A stretch of 64,000 nt of DNA from Corythucha ciliata (Eukaryota; Arthropoda; Insecta; Hemiptera; Tingidae), in the NCBI GenBank assembly GCA_038030265.1, contig CM075941.1, positions 36,022,164 through 36,086,163 on the forward strand, in the 5' to 3' direction. Below are positions 36,100-49,000 of this stretch, piece after piece; the stretch's first letter is position 1, and each line of letters opens with the position of its first letter. A program made the translations under genes and the position numbers. The notes under the pieces were generated by a model. That model saw only the letters and a program-made list of their open reading frames with translations. It made no database searches and was not told the origin of the DNA.

Positions 36100-37320
36100 C
36101 ATTAGCAGACGTTTTTTCCCTGTTATTTCCCATGATAACAATGATGCAAGGTAAACCGTTTTTTTGGGATACATACATTATTTACTGGATTAGTTAGGTA
36201 GGGACGGTAGTATTATCCGACCATTATTGTCGATGTTTGCTTTAGAGAGATCGCGACTAGCAATAAGACTTATTTAATCCTCAGGTATTTCATTAAACAA
36301 TCTTTGACAACGCGATAGCCTATTAATTGTATTTGCAATAGTAAGTTTGGCGTTACCGTGAGTTATGGTTGCGTATCACATTTCTTTTCGTGAAAACAGT
36401 CGCAAGTATAAACAGCAACTAGCAAGCAGCGTAAGATGAATAAAGTGACAGAATCCATAACTCCCATTATTAGGGAGCCTCCCTACAATCCACGTGTAAT
36501 TCAAATTATTAATGACATGAATTTGCCTCCCCTCCGCTGTACTTCGAAAAACTTGTTTAAGCCTGAGTGACGATACCCAGATTTGTTAGATGCCAGAATT
36601 ATATACCGAGAGAATGAACACAAGCAAAATATTTCATTCTTAATGAACATTCCAAAATTATTCCTTTGCGTTACAGAATTGAGCTTCTTGCCCAGTCAAG
36701 TGATTTCATGCCCGTGAAAGGGAAAAGATCGAGAACCAACGTACCAATATGAAAACTAGTGGGAATTTGGAAATGCCTGAAGTTGAGTCAAACGTCCACT
36801 AAAAAACGTAAACATTGAGATAACTAAATATAATGAATGGCTATACTAAACATTTAATTTTTACCTTTTAAATGTCACCCCTATAATTCACCCGTCGCTG
36901 GTACAAATCGGGGACATAAATCCTCAGAAAGTAACAACTGAAATTGTGTACCTCACGATCGTGATCGTAAACCAACGACGATATTCTGCAAAAGTTGCCC
37001 GTTCGCGGCTGAATACATACCGCAATTAAACTCACTACTGGTATTTTTCGTACATGCCATAACTGAATTATTCGTAACTGCAAATTTTTGAGATTAATGT
37101 GAAGAAAATATAATGTTCGTGGTACACTAAAACTGTTGAACTGGAGTATTCTGTCTTATTAATGATATAATTATAAACAAGATAACCATACTACAACGGC
37201 ACTGAATCTTCCATTAGCCAATCAGAGGCCACGAAACAACTCCTGATTGAAATCGAGTAGCATTTCAAATTACGCGTCCGGGACTGACAAACGAACGAGG
37301 CTAATTAAAACAAAAAAATA
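36100..37320. other. Unassigned non-coding DNA
   Basis: A/T-rich; no ORF with recognisable features and no strong repeat. Confidence 0.5.
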
Positions 37321-37369
37321 AAAAAAAGGTAAATAAAACATTAAAACGCCAATTCAAGGTTTCTGGAGG

Positions 37370-38070
37370 CAACATATAGTGCCCGAAAAGGGGGAAAACC
37401 CTAATTAATGTCAATAATTCAATATGCATATCTCTGCTAAATTTGGAAAAATCGTTAGTTAGCGTCTAAAACTGAAATTCACAGCATAAATAAAGAAAAA
37501 GTTATAAACTAAAGTTTGTAGAGGACAGTTTATGACTAAAAATGAGAAAAGGGCTAATTTGTGACAAGAAAAGAAAAAAACCGTTAAAATGTTGTTAAAG
37601 CGGGGGGGGGGGATTAAGAAAAATCTCTTATTTGCAGCGAAAAGTGAGAAAAAAACGTTCATTCGCTGCTGCAACTAAGAAAAAAATGAAATACACGGCT
37701 AATATTGAGTTTTATTGCGCTGATTCACGGCTAAAATAAGAACGCAAAAATATCCGGCTGTAAAAATAAGATAAAGTGCTAATTAAGCTAACGTGATGAG
37801 ATGCGTCGACTCACAGCTAAACTTGAATAAAACGCTAATACATACAACAACACATCACATCAATTCAAAAACGCTTATCGGCTAAAATTGAGATAAACCA
37901 CCGACTCTCTCGGTTAAAATAGAGACAATTTTTGAATAGAGAAACAATTGCTAAAATTGAAAAAATGTGCTAATCCGTTGTTTCTCGATTCAATTTCATG
38001 ACTGAAATTGTGAAATCACTCTAATTTCAGGCTAAAATAACGAAAAAGCGCCAAACCACGAATTGATAAA
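37370..38070. repeat. Largest GGCTAAAATTGAGAAAA repeat block
   Basis: About 20 degenerate units of roughly 28-35 bp are spread over 700 bp. Their consensus is close to GGCTAAAATTGAGAAAAA with CGCTAATTCAC between units (for example near 37462, 37690, 37725, 37815, 37875 and 38027). The spacing is irregular, so this is an old, eroding tandem array. ORFs here are by-products. Confidence 0.6.
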
Positions 38071-38319
38071 AAGTGCTCACTATGTACACATGCAGCTTTT
38101 GAGCTGTCTCTGCTGCATACGCAAGTGGATTAGGTTGATTCCCAATTTCCCATGTTAGTAAACTTGACCATGAAGTTTTATCTCTATCCAATGTCGTAAT
38201 ATGAGTGAGTCCCTCTCATTTATTTTAACTGTGCACACGTTTCCCCTTTCAGTCACAGCCGTTTACCACCCTTCAACCACTATTGCACTTGTAGATAACC
38301 AGTCCCATAATTCTAAAGC

Positions 38320-38390
38320 AAGCGCGGTGTAATGGACAGATTGCGCGCTAGGTTTGAATCACACCAGTGCTCGCTCCCCTATAAGTCCCC
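38320..38390 (+). repeat. tRNA-like SINE head fragment
   Basis: GCGGTGTAATGGACAGATTG followed by GCTAGGTTTGAATC resembles the A-box to B-box region of the SINE at 16060 with an internal deletion. Confidence 0.35.
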
Positions 38391-38449
38391 GAGGCGCACT
38401 CGACTGGATCCAGCCCTCGAAGCTATTCGTCGATAGCAGATGTGGCTGT

Positions 38450-38575
38450 GCTACCCAAAAATGCGGTTGCGCGAAGAAGGGCGTTAGCTGTTCCCCTCTG
38501 TGCAAGTTCTGTGAAGGAGCCACTTGTGATAACACAACTCGCCCAAGGGCCCAAGTACGAAGGGGTGTTATATGA
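38450..38575 (+). pseudogene. Cysteine-rich ORF fragment
   Basis: In the frame of the 73-codon ORF, residues from RCGCATQKCGCAKKG to CSPLCKFC and GATCDN give a dense Cys pattern (CxC, CxC, CxxxC, CxxC, C). Similar Cys-rich tails occur at the ends of transposon-encoded proteins in arthropods, but I cannot name the family. The frame runs directly into the inverted repeat of the next element and is probably a broken fragment. Confidence 0.4.
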
Positions 38576-38665
38576 AATAACACGGGTGGTATCCACGTGG
38601 CAACTATTTTAATTGTGACAGGATAACGCCGTGTTAAAATTATAACGCCCCTTCGTACTTGTCCC
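38548..38665. mobile_element. Short MITE with 20-bp inverted ends
   Basis: CAAGTACGAAGGGGTGTTAT (38552-38571) is answered by ATAACGCCCCTTCGTACTTG (38642-38661). A second inner inverted pair (AATAACACGG / CCGTGTTA) follows. No clear target duplication. Confidence 0.7.
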
Positions 38666-38769
38666 CCAGAGCAAGAAACGGCACCAGTAGGAATAAACAA
38701 CATCTTATGGAGTGGTGAAGGGGCAACCACTGTGACAACTGCTCCGGGGATCAAAATATCACGTTACAC

Positions 38770-39175
38770 CCAGAATCGTGCGTAAGTATTGACCAGAAAC
38801 AAGCAATGTCCAAAACTTGCAATTCTGCCGATTTTTAGCTCAGATTTATTATGTAATTTCGTGACAGTATTTGCCAGGCTTTGGGCACTGTCGGCGCCGG
38901 TTCACCTGGGGTTTACGGTCACTAAAAAAAGACCGTGCAAGATAATATACGCAATTTCACAAAAATAATGACCAGAAACTGTCAATTTCGTGAACGTTAT
39001 CTCAATGAAAAAAAATGAATGCTCTTACAATTTGGCGGGTAATTAGCTCCAAAAAGTAGCCATTTTGAGGCTATCCATCGAACATTGGGCGCTAGTTGCA
39101 CACGACTGCTAAAAAAATGTCTCCGGAAATTTAATTTCACGGAAATAAAGACCAGAAACTAGTAAGCCTTACCAT
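38770..39175. repeat. Tandem repeat of about 170-177 bp upstream of CFAP96
   Basis: The block AATTTCAC(A/G)-AAATAA-GACCAGAAACT recurs near 38955 and 39127, and a weaker GACCAGAAACAAG copy lies near 38791. TTGGGC(A/G)CT and GTCACTAAAAAAA-type segments are in register between them. This is a two-to-three-unit array, about 0.7 kb upstream of the CFAP96 start codon. Confidence 0.55.
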
Positions 39176-39608
39176 TTTCATCCTGTGAATCCCTCGAAAT
39201 TGCTTTTTCAGGTTTCTAAAACCCATGAAATCTCTGTATTTGTGAGTGAATCTCGCGAGTGATTTTTCAGAGAGTGATACGTATACCCACCATTTTTTTA
39301 AATAAGGAAATCCCACGAATTTAGTTTTTGTTTGTGGGGTGCGTGGCGAGTAAATTGGAGTTGCAAGCTAAAAAAATTGAATTTGTAGCACAATATCCTT
39401 AAAATGTGGTCTAGTCTCTGCTTCCAGGCTGGTAGATTCACAGGTCCCACAGGACTGTTCGGTCGAGGCTCTAATTATGGCTTGGTGATTTATATGACGA
39501 ACCAATCTCAACAAACGGAGGCGCACCTCTTGACCTCATGACCCGGCGAACCACCAGATGACCTAATGCTCTCCTAGGGTGGCTGACGTGATAACCGCGA
39601 GGCCCGTG

Positions 39609-39797
39609 CTAATTGCTCAGCGTCTCCTGGGGAGTGAGCTCTTTGTCCAGCAATTTGTAGGCAATGGTGGTATTGCGAACGAAGCGTACGCGAAGCAACG
39701 TACTCACATTACTCAATATACCTGATCGTTCTAGGGACCTACCGCTACTCCTAACGAGATTCAACATTAAAAATACTTCATCAGAGTCGGTTGACAT
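39609..39797 (-). CDS. Candidate first exon of a divergent gene (weak)
   Basis: A 63-codon minus-strand frame starting MSTDSDEVFLMLNLVRSS lies head-to-head with CFAP96, 90 bp from its start codon. A possible donor (GATCAG then GTATAT) is present on the minus strand at about 39722. The acidic start and Leu/Val-rich stretch look protein-like, but I do not recognise the family. A shared bidirectional promoter would explain the arrangement; chance is equally possible. Confidence 0.2.
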   Translation of the reverse strand: MSTDSDEVFLMLNLVRSSGRSLERSGILSNVSTLLRVRFVRNTTIAYKLLDKELTPQETLSN

Positions 39798-39886
39798 GAT
39801 TCCTGGACTGTCTCGCATATGTTTTCTAGTGAAATGTTGGCTTTTTGCTTTTCTGAAAATTCTGCATTCAAAATTTCACCTTTCCA

Positions 39887-40022
39887 ATGCCTCCAAAAGG
39901 CGAAGATCCGAAATTTGACACCTCCTATGGTGCTCGGTCTGGAAAAAATGACCTGGAGCGTTGGGGAATTTTCGCAGAGATGCTTTATTTACACGGTCAA
40001 GGGATGACCGCTGTTAAAATAG
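39887..40022 (+). CDS. CFAP96: CFAP96 exon 1 (start codon)
   Basis: The start MPPKGEDPKFD leads to NDLERWGIFAEMLYLHGQG, matching the conserved family N-terminus (ER-G-F-EM-Y). No in-frame Met lies closer to the conserved block. The donor is AAATAG then GTACGC at 40023; the exact end is uncertain because the family motif fades after the EM-Y residues. Exon length 136, ending in phase 1 if this donor is used. Confidence 0.7.
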
Positions 40023-43000
40023 GTACGCCAATTTTTAATAACGGGAAAGGGCACGGCCTCGAAAGGACAACACTGCTGTTGGAAATTTCACACCCTTCTT
40101 ATCAAATAGTACGTGGCCACCACAAGTCCACTTTAACACTCACTGGCTCAAGTGCCCTCCCTGTTCACGCTTAAGTGAGGTAAAAATTTTGCGCCCCCTG
40201 CTTTTGATTGACGTGGAGTTATAAATCACTAGTGTTCAGCTCACAACTTCTCGTATGTTGTTAAACTCATACTTAGCACGCTGGTCACGTGAGAAGAAAA
40301 TTGAAATTCCTGTATCTCCAAACTCCATTATTGACATCTTTCATGATGCACCAGCGCTCATGTGGCGACTAAGTGAAACGACCTTCTGGGGAATCTATCA
40401 ATTTTCAATTGGGTTCACTTCAATAATTTTCTTTCTGATTCTGATTCTTACTACCACAATAAACAATACAAAGCAAGTGACACCGGTCAGATGTTACCCC
40501 AGACTGTTAGTTCATCTTAGCTCGGCAAGAGCGCTGCTGTATTTATGAAAGATGTCAATATCAGACCAATAAAATAATAATTTACCTGTACTCGCAATTG
40601 ACAGACACCTGTGCCTATGTTATTTCACTGTGAGGTGAAAAAAAAGTCAGGGTCAACAAACATGTATAAAACTAAGCTTTACTCGAAAAAAAAGGGACTG
40701 TTTTTTTTGAAAAGGTGGAAAAGTAGGATGAAGGGGAAGGCAATTCCTAAAGAAATCCTTCATTCCTTTGACAATGGACCATTTTTTTGCATAATACACA
40801 ATGCCCTCCGGTTTTTGAAAGTGTAGGATAAGCTTGTAAGAAGGTCCCAGGACTTGAATATTTTGAAGATCGGCAAATAAAGTACAAAATATGACTCCCC
40901 TCCGTCATTGGTTGACTTTTTCGCCTAATACCACTGATGTTTGTTACATGAAGAATTCAATTTTTACGAATATCAGAAAACTAATGCATTTTTTCTTTCA
41001 TTGCTAATGAATGAAATACTTCGGAAATGTTAAAAAATATTTAACTCTGAGGGGGGTTATCGTGCAGAGCCTAAAGGAAGAAAAGGAAGACAAATATACG
41101 CCGGGGGTACAAAATGGAAGACTGGTCTTCAGGATTGCTATTTTGACAAGGAATTCAAACGGATTTTCATACGCGAAGCTTATAATTCACCTTACGAGCA
41201 GGAAGCAAAAATTCGGTTTGTATCAACATGTGAAAGCGTCGTTTAATATGGTCCCCAGGGTTGGAATTGCAACTTTAATTTCCAGGCTGAAAGGTAAAGA
41301 AAAATTTCGTACCCCAATGGGATTTCGGCCTCCTTCAGGGAACAAACTCCAATCATCACCTGGTGACTTCTACGGGACATTCGCTGGCCGAGTAGACGGT
41401 ACGGACACATTAAATTATTAGAAATAACACTATCGGTAAAATTAGAATTATTTATTATTATTTATTTTTAATATATATTAATGATTGGTTATGTGTATAT
41501 TCCAAAACGGTTGGTTGCTACTCATATTTGCCACGTTTTTACCCCTCAAGAAATACTACTAATCACGAACGCAAAATGATAAACACTAGTTCACAGTCGG
41601 CGACGAAAAAAAAAAAAAAAAAAAAAAAAAAAAGCCGCGGAGAGACAAATAAAAATGAAAAATGGGGTTAAAAAGCTGGCCTTTACAACACTCTTTTATT
41701 CATCACAATCGGTTTCTCGCCGTCAAAGAGGACACTAACACTACGGAGCAGAGAGAGTGAGTGAGAGAGAGTGACTCAAGTTTTGTGCAGGATGGCTAGC
41801 AGGACGTGAGAGAAATAAAAAACCCGACAGTGGATTTTTCCCCCAACTGGTTCGCCTCTTTCATCAAACCAACTTCCTTTGTATTAGCGGAGGATTAAAC
41901 TCACATCCATTTTATTGCACAAAATGTGAGGCTAAGGTACAGTAAAAATTAAAGAGTCCGAACAATTTTCTGGCGTGATGGTGAATTAAAATCTCAGTTT
42001 TTTACTCTTTTCTTTCACTTTCAAGCCAGGCAGGGATAAAATGCTTGAAAAAGAGGCTTATTTTCCTTCTTTTTCCCTCTGGATTAAAAGGAAGTTGGGA
42101 GGGAACTCTGGATTAAATTCAATTGAAAAAAGGGAGCGCACTACGACTCATCTGGGTTTTCCTTTGAACCTATCCATCAATCAAAACTGCTGAGATGGAT
42201 CTGGATCTATAATGGAATTTGGGGTATGTTCTAAACTACTGTTTGTTTTATTAAATTGGACTTAATTCAATTTCACTGTGCATCAAAATTGTTTCCGTCA
42301 TGATTATCGCCTCCGATGAAGTAAACTATTCACTTCAATGTACCCCCAAATCTTATATACTTATTATAATATTATTAAATTACATTATTTGGTGCAGAGA
42401 GATTGAGGGACGTCATCAACCATGACCATAGTATAAACGCACCCCCTTCCTCCTTTCCATTGCACTAATTCAATTTTTTATTTTCAGCTTTCGATCCTGT
42501 ATCAAGAAAACCAGAAAAAAAGAAACTTCCAGCAGATAGAAAACCCTTCGTCTTCACATCAACCAAGAAAGGTGGATCTGGATATGTGGGAATCACGATA
42601 AACCCTTACCCAGAATACACGTAAGTTTTCGAATATTACTCGTCCGATAGAATAATCGTTGTCACCTACACCTTTGTTACGAGTTACGGCTCTTGTTAAG
42701 CCGAGTTAAGATCTAGTTTTGACATTTGAGAGAAACACAGATGAAAGTTTCGTCGTTACTGTAACACCATCTCGTCATTAGCATCGCTGTCTGTCAATCA
42801 GGCTCATTTCAAAAAAGGATTTTCCTTCGCTGGCCTCTCCTTTTCATTAAAATAATGCCCCCTTCTCTTTAGAACGGTATTCTACAATTAAATCATTGAA
42901 ACGAAGATTTAATTGGAAACCCCTTTCTCCGTCCTTATATTTTTAAAATACTTTCATTATAAACGACTCTTGAAATCCTGAAATTGTAGCTCTTGTCTAA

Positions 43001-46000
43001 AACTAATATTTTTTTGTACATATTTTTATTTAGTTAGACACGGGTATTAACCAAAATAGCGTGAAATCAATTATGAAGTCATTAATTTAGAGTGGGGGTG
43101 CACCTCCCAACTCCCCCCTGTGCACCCCCTTTGAATTATACGTCTACATCGTGGCATCCATTTTCTCGTCTTATTTCCGCATCATTCCTGGATTATAAGG
43201 CACCATTTCAATCTCCAAGAAATTCAGCCGACGAAGTAGCGCCCATTTTGAACGCATAAGTGGGTTTTCTCGTTGGTTGTCCCACCAAAGCTTTGCATAG
43301 GTAATGAGGAGATAGATGCTCAAAAGTTTCATTTTTCTGCCAAGGAACGTTTTCCACTTCCAGAAAAGCGTGCGGGGGGCGTGTTATGGCCCCGTTTACA
43401 AGCTCTAAGTATGTTGTCTGTGGAGTCTATGCAACCAAACAGTTCCCTCGAAAAATGAAGCTTTTGTTGAGTTTGTGAACGGGCCACCATGTTCTATGCG
43501 TCTTTGGCGTCTTCACGCAACCAATCAAAATGCTTCATTTTTTCAGGGAATTAATTTGTTGAGTTGCATCATTGCAAATACTCCACAGAACACACAACTA
43601 GAGCTTGTGAACGCCTAAAAATTGATTATTACGACTATTGTTGTGGAATAAAAAAAAAGTATTTGTACACCAGTAAAGTGTCTTTTCAAGCCTCGAGGAG
43701 TGGCCGGTCACTCCTCTATCGCCTCGTCTGGCCATTTCTCATCTCGCCTCGAAAAGACGCTTTTTAGCTTCCAGGTATCCAATATAGGTGGTAACGTGGT
43801 ATCGAATTGGCGTCACACTTTCCTATTGGCGGCCATCTTGTCACTTTTTTCCTCAGATAAATGTTTATGTTAATAGTTTTTAGGGCATTTAATTGTGTTT
43901 CTGTTAAAGTCCTTTTTAATTTCGGGTTCGGGACTTTGGCTACTTTCTAACTGGGTTCGCTACGTCAAATTGTGCCATTCAGAAGTGTTCATCCGAGTGT
44001 AAAAAGCCGCAAGTGTGAGACTTTTCGGACTTGCTTCTAATACTTTACATTAATGCCCAGGAACTAAAGAACTGAGTGTAAGACGTCGAGCTTTGTGGCT
44101 GTCGCTGTTTTTTATCATCGTTTAACTGACCAGCATATCAAGTTTTCTCGTAATTTGACATTTATTTCCACTCAGAGAAGCTTGACGGCGAGATTGGCTA
44201 AAAAATTAATGGACTTAGCTTTTAAAAAGTGTTCATTGCACATTGCAGTGTTTTTTTACGTGATGCTCCGCTACCCGAAATTTCGAATACTCCGAGAAAG
44301 TTACAAAGCCCGACGTTTCACGCCCAGTTTAGTAGTAGTTTAGGAAGGAATTCTGAATGGTCTCATAATTATGCCCTGTTTGTACTTCTTGGGCGAACAC
44401 TTCCGAATGACAAAAGTTTACATACCAAACCCAGTTAGAGAGCTTACAACATCACGAACCCGAAATTATATGCAGGAACTTTAACAAAATGAATTGCACT
44501 GAGGCACAAAATGAAATCGCTAAGAGAGAGTTTGGCTAACTGGGACAGGACAGATTTGTAGTGTATAGATCTTTGATTTTGCCAAAAATCACCTAAATGG
44601 GCAGTAGCTGCCCTTAAACAGAGCACAAATGAGAGTTTCATGATGTCATTGGTTTCAGTAGGTTTTATCAAGTCAAAAGCGTCCCAGCAAGGTCCGCGTG
44701 CGGGGTTATAATTACCATTTATCCGGTGGATTCTCACTAAGCGGGGCTAAATGACAATTTTTTTGCCAGACAAAAATCAGATTTGGTTGTTTCTTTTATT
44801 TGTTTGTTTTTGCTCTTTTCTTTTTCATACAGTTATTTAATGTATTTTAATTTTTTGATTTTTTTTTTCATTTCTTTACCATGCTGGAGTACTCTGGGGA
44901 GGTGGGTTCTGACCCCTCAAACCACTCCCATGGACACGCCACTGCTTGAACGTCATGGAAAGTCATGGTTGCCTATTTCATCAGTCATCCTTCGTAAGAG
45001 TTCGTTATAAACGACAAACATGTTTCGGCTGTTCACCAATAATTTCAATGTCTTGCCTTCAACTTCAGTTCAAGACGAGACGTAAAAATGGCGAACGTTT
45101 TTACTGGAACCGTACGTTTTTATTGGAAACGTTTTTATGGCCGTTCCCCGGCCATGAAATGGGCACCACGGTGCTGATATGGGATTGCTTAATATTCTCT
45201 TCCGGTCTGTAGAGCTAGTATATCGGCACTGCTTATGGAGGGTAACACGGTTACATTAGGCTGGGTACCAGCCCAAGTAGCAAAATTCAATGAAATAATA
45301 TTTCTTAAACGTTTTTCTAGAATATTGAAAATTATATTGAATGTCCCATTTAAATAACATTAATTTCAATGAACATTGATAATGTTTTATCAAGATTAAT
45401 TCCTCATGTATAGAAAATATTGCGCCATAAACGCTCATAAAATATGCCAAGAAAAGTCCACATAAAATATTGTGGCATTATATTCAATAGATATATTGGG
45501 TTGATAAATCAAAAATATTGGTTCAAACACGCGGAATAAATATTTAGGAGACAATTATAGGGTGTGATGCAGCAAGGTGTTTGAAACATGTTCGGATCAG
45601 AGTTGCCATGGGACCAGCCAATAAAATGTAATCATCTTAAATTTTATTGGCTGGTTTCAGGGAAACTCTGCTCCGAACAATTTCCAATCACCTTGATGAA
45701 ACTGGCCTAATAATTATGAAATCAATTACTGGTGTAATTTTTCAAACATTTCGGGTATATTCTTAAAATCAATATAAAACCTAAGAATGTATTATGACAA
45801 TTTTATAAAATCGCGTGACGGAATCAGACAAAATTATTTACCAAAATTTCAAACACGAAAAGAATTGACGTTATATTACGTTATCTAGTTTCTGCTTACT
45901 CGAGTCGTCATTATTTTGCCGCTAACTCTTTACATGATGCGTTTGAAGCGATTTAAGCGAGCTGTTCTCCTCCAGAAGTTGAAGTCTCTACTTCGTTCGG

Positions 46001-49000
46001 AGGCAAATGTTTCCTTCCCGCCACAACACGATCCCGCTGTTGAAAACGAACGACATTTTACTATTAATAGCTCAGGAATGCAGTAAAAGAATTATGCGAA
46101 TTATTAGTATTCACCAATTGTTGTAGGGAAATTCCACCCATAACTGTTATGAAAATCGCTTACGCTCACACGAAGGCCAGTGCTGCCACTGCCAGTAGCA
46201 AGCAAAAAATACGGACTCAAGGTCTTTTCTCGTTCTAAACACGCCACAACTTGTACGAACGCGCATGGCGTGGGCATAACTTTGATCTTCGTTGTTCCCC
46301 TTCTCTCTATCGTGTCACCTTGTGGTCGGCCAGAGTAAAAACAAAACCTCCACCCATTTCATTTTGCTGTTTTTTTCTTCGCGATTAATTGTACGTACTG
46401 AGAATGAGTGGTAGTCGCACATATCATAATTATTATTTTCCACCATCGAAATGGGACCTAAGGCGCATTTTTTAAATTTATAAGTTCTCTTCAAAGCGAA
46501 GTTAAAGAAAAAAGAAAAAGAGAGACAGGCCCTACTTCTCGCACTTGCCTCCTGAAAAGCACCAATGAAAGGTTAACACAATAATTCTGGAAAATGCACT
46601 GAACAATCACAAAAAAAAATCACGTAATTTAATTTCCCATAACGTTTAAAGACCTAAAGATTCTCGTCTTCACAACCAGCTGATTTTGGAATTGATTTTA
46701 AACCGAATATTTTGTGCTAAATTGGAAAGCAACATTTTAAAAATGCTCGTACTTCTACTCATTTTAAGCATTACTCGACCAATATGAATTTCATGTTGTA
46801 AAAATGATGTAAAACTAATGTTGGAATAATCATAACCAAAAAATATTGGATAAATGATTATCGTGAAGTGGTGAAAAAATATTATATTATAAATGTAAAT
46901 TGAACATTGGAAAACTATTTGTTTCGAAACATTAAGATTCCATTAGTAAAAAAACATTTTTTCAATATTTAATTCACATTACCAATATTGTTACAACGTA
47001 ACAATATTGAATAAATATTGGGAAAATATTACTGTTCTACTTGGGATGTCATGCTGGCATCCCGGGGAATTGAAAAGCAGACGAACTGGCCATGAAAGGG
47101 GCCATGACAGAATATGTCGGCCCAGAACCACTGGTGGGGGTAGTAAGCAAAGAAGGACTCAGTGAAATCCGAGGTTGGGCGAAAGTGGAAGCCAAGGCAC
47201 GGTGGGAGGCAGACAAGCGAAAGAGGGTCCCAAGTAGCAGAAGGATGTATCTAATACATTTCTAAAATATGTTAACATATATTTTTAATGTTTCAATATC
47301 CAATATTCATTTAATAGGTTTTAAAAATGAATTTTCAAATATATGTTTTCCAACTTATTATATATATACTATATATGTTGCTCGACATATTTTAATAGCA
47401 AAGTATTTAATATAATTTAAAACATTATGAAAGTTATATTGTCCCCCTTCCACCAGGGAAAAGTGAAATTTAATTAGCTCGTATGCAGAGGCGTCTTTTC
47501 TATACAGTTAGGTCCCCGGGACCGGGATGAAATTGGTGTTGGTAGGGGGCTCACTCGAATAATTTATCAAAAATATGATGGTGCGATTGATGGGTGGGGG
47601 AGGGGAAATAATCGGGTATGAAATTTTAAGAAATTGCCAAATTTCAATCGCTCATCATAGCGCGTTTTGATATCAGGGCAAAAAAGTAATGTAGCAATTA
47701 CGTTTATTGTCATATTTACTGAAAAAGTCGATAAGTGGCAACAAAAATGAGGGGAAGATTCGAATTCGGGACAAAAAGTGATTTAAATTATAAAGTGAAA
47801 ATGAAAATGGGTGGCATATAAGGGACTTGGTAAGTGAATGATAATATGGAGGGTTATTGAAACAATAAGGCCCGTATTCATAGTCGTCACTTGAGTAGAG
47901 TATTTACTTATTTCGATTCAAAACAGATGACTCACTTATTAGAACGACCGATTTGAAGCCACTTAAGTAAATACTCAGCTTGAGTGACGTCTATGAATAC
48001 GGCCCTAAGGTGCGCTTTATTGCCTTTTTGTACATAAACGAGGAGCATTCAGTTTTCATGGTTCAGTAGCGTGTCTAACAATGAGCCGATGGCAGCGACT
48101 ACTCTCGCGCTGCTGTGAATCAAATTCACTCTATAGTTAAAGTGTTTTCACCAGTGTCGTATTTATTTTTAATTTATAATTGTATTTATTTTGTCAATCC
48201 ATTGAAGACAGGCGAAAGTTATTATTTGTCCTTAACGCTTGAAGTAATTTAAAACTAACCATTAATAAAATCCGAGGAGCATTAATAAAATAGAAACATC
48301 TCTATCCAGAGAGAATGCTCGTCGCTGAAAGAGGAAAATCACTCTAACAACCCCTGGAGGGATAAAGTCATTGCTCAAACTGGTTTTTTCTAGAACCACC
48401 AATCTTCTTAGTCCAGCGATTTTCTCATTGATAGAATCAAACTAACGTGATAAAAGAATTGAAATGTTCAACCGAGAGAAAATTTTGTTGATATTGTTAT
48501 CGAACGCCGTTGAAATGAATACCGACAGTAATGAGGCGGTGAAGCAACTGCGTTCATCCCTTGTTCATGGCTTCTTTTATGCTTAGGGAAACTTCGGTAT
48601 GGCTGACAATGAAGTTCAAGGGTAGTTCGGAAAAAAAAATAATGGGTATTGGTTTATTTTGTAATCTCAACCTCTAAAGCAATAATTTCCTCGTCTAGTA
48701 TCGAATTTGTTTTTACCATCGAAGAAAAATTTCCTTCAATCTCGTATTTTTTCACGGTTATTTCTCAGGAGCATAAGGCTCTTGTCAAAGCTTAACAGGT
48801 GTTTATTTCGTTTTGAAAAGTTATCTTTTAAAACTGGGAGAAGAAAAGTTGGTGAACGACGTCTTGCCACGTAAAGAAGGAAGAGGAACGTAAAGTTCAG
48901 GAAGGAAGGTTGTGAGAGAACCCCTTACCTGGAGTGAGGGTGCTGAAAATAAAATAAAAACACCTCCACCCCCTCAGGCTACCATATCGAGCCAAAGCGC

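Noticed and set aside
37370..38070. CRISPR-like repeat array
   Set aside because: Units are degenerate and irregularly spaced without unique spacers, in a eukaryotic context.
41011..41285. Upstream part of the ORF leading into the CFAP96 exon
   Set aside because: It does not resemble the family, and a good acceptor at 41284-41285 explains the exon start.
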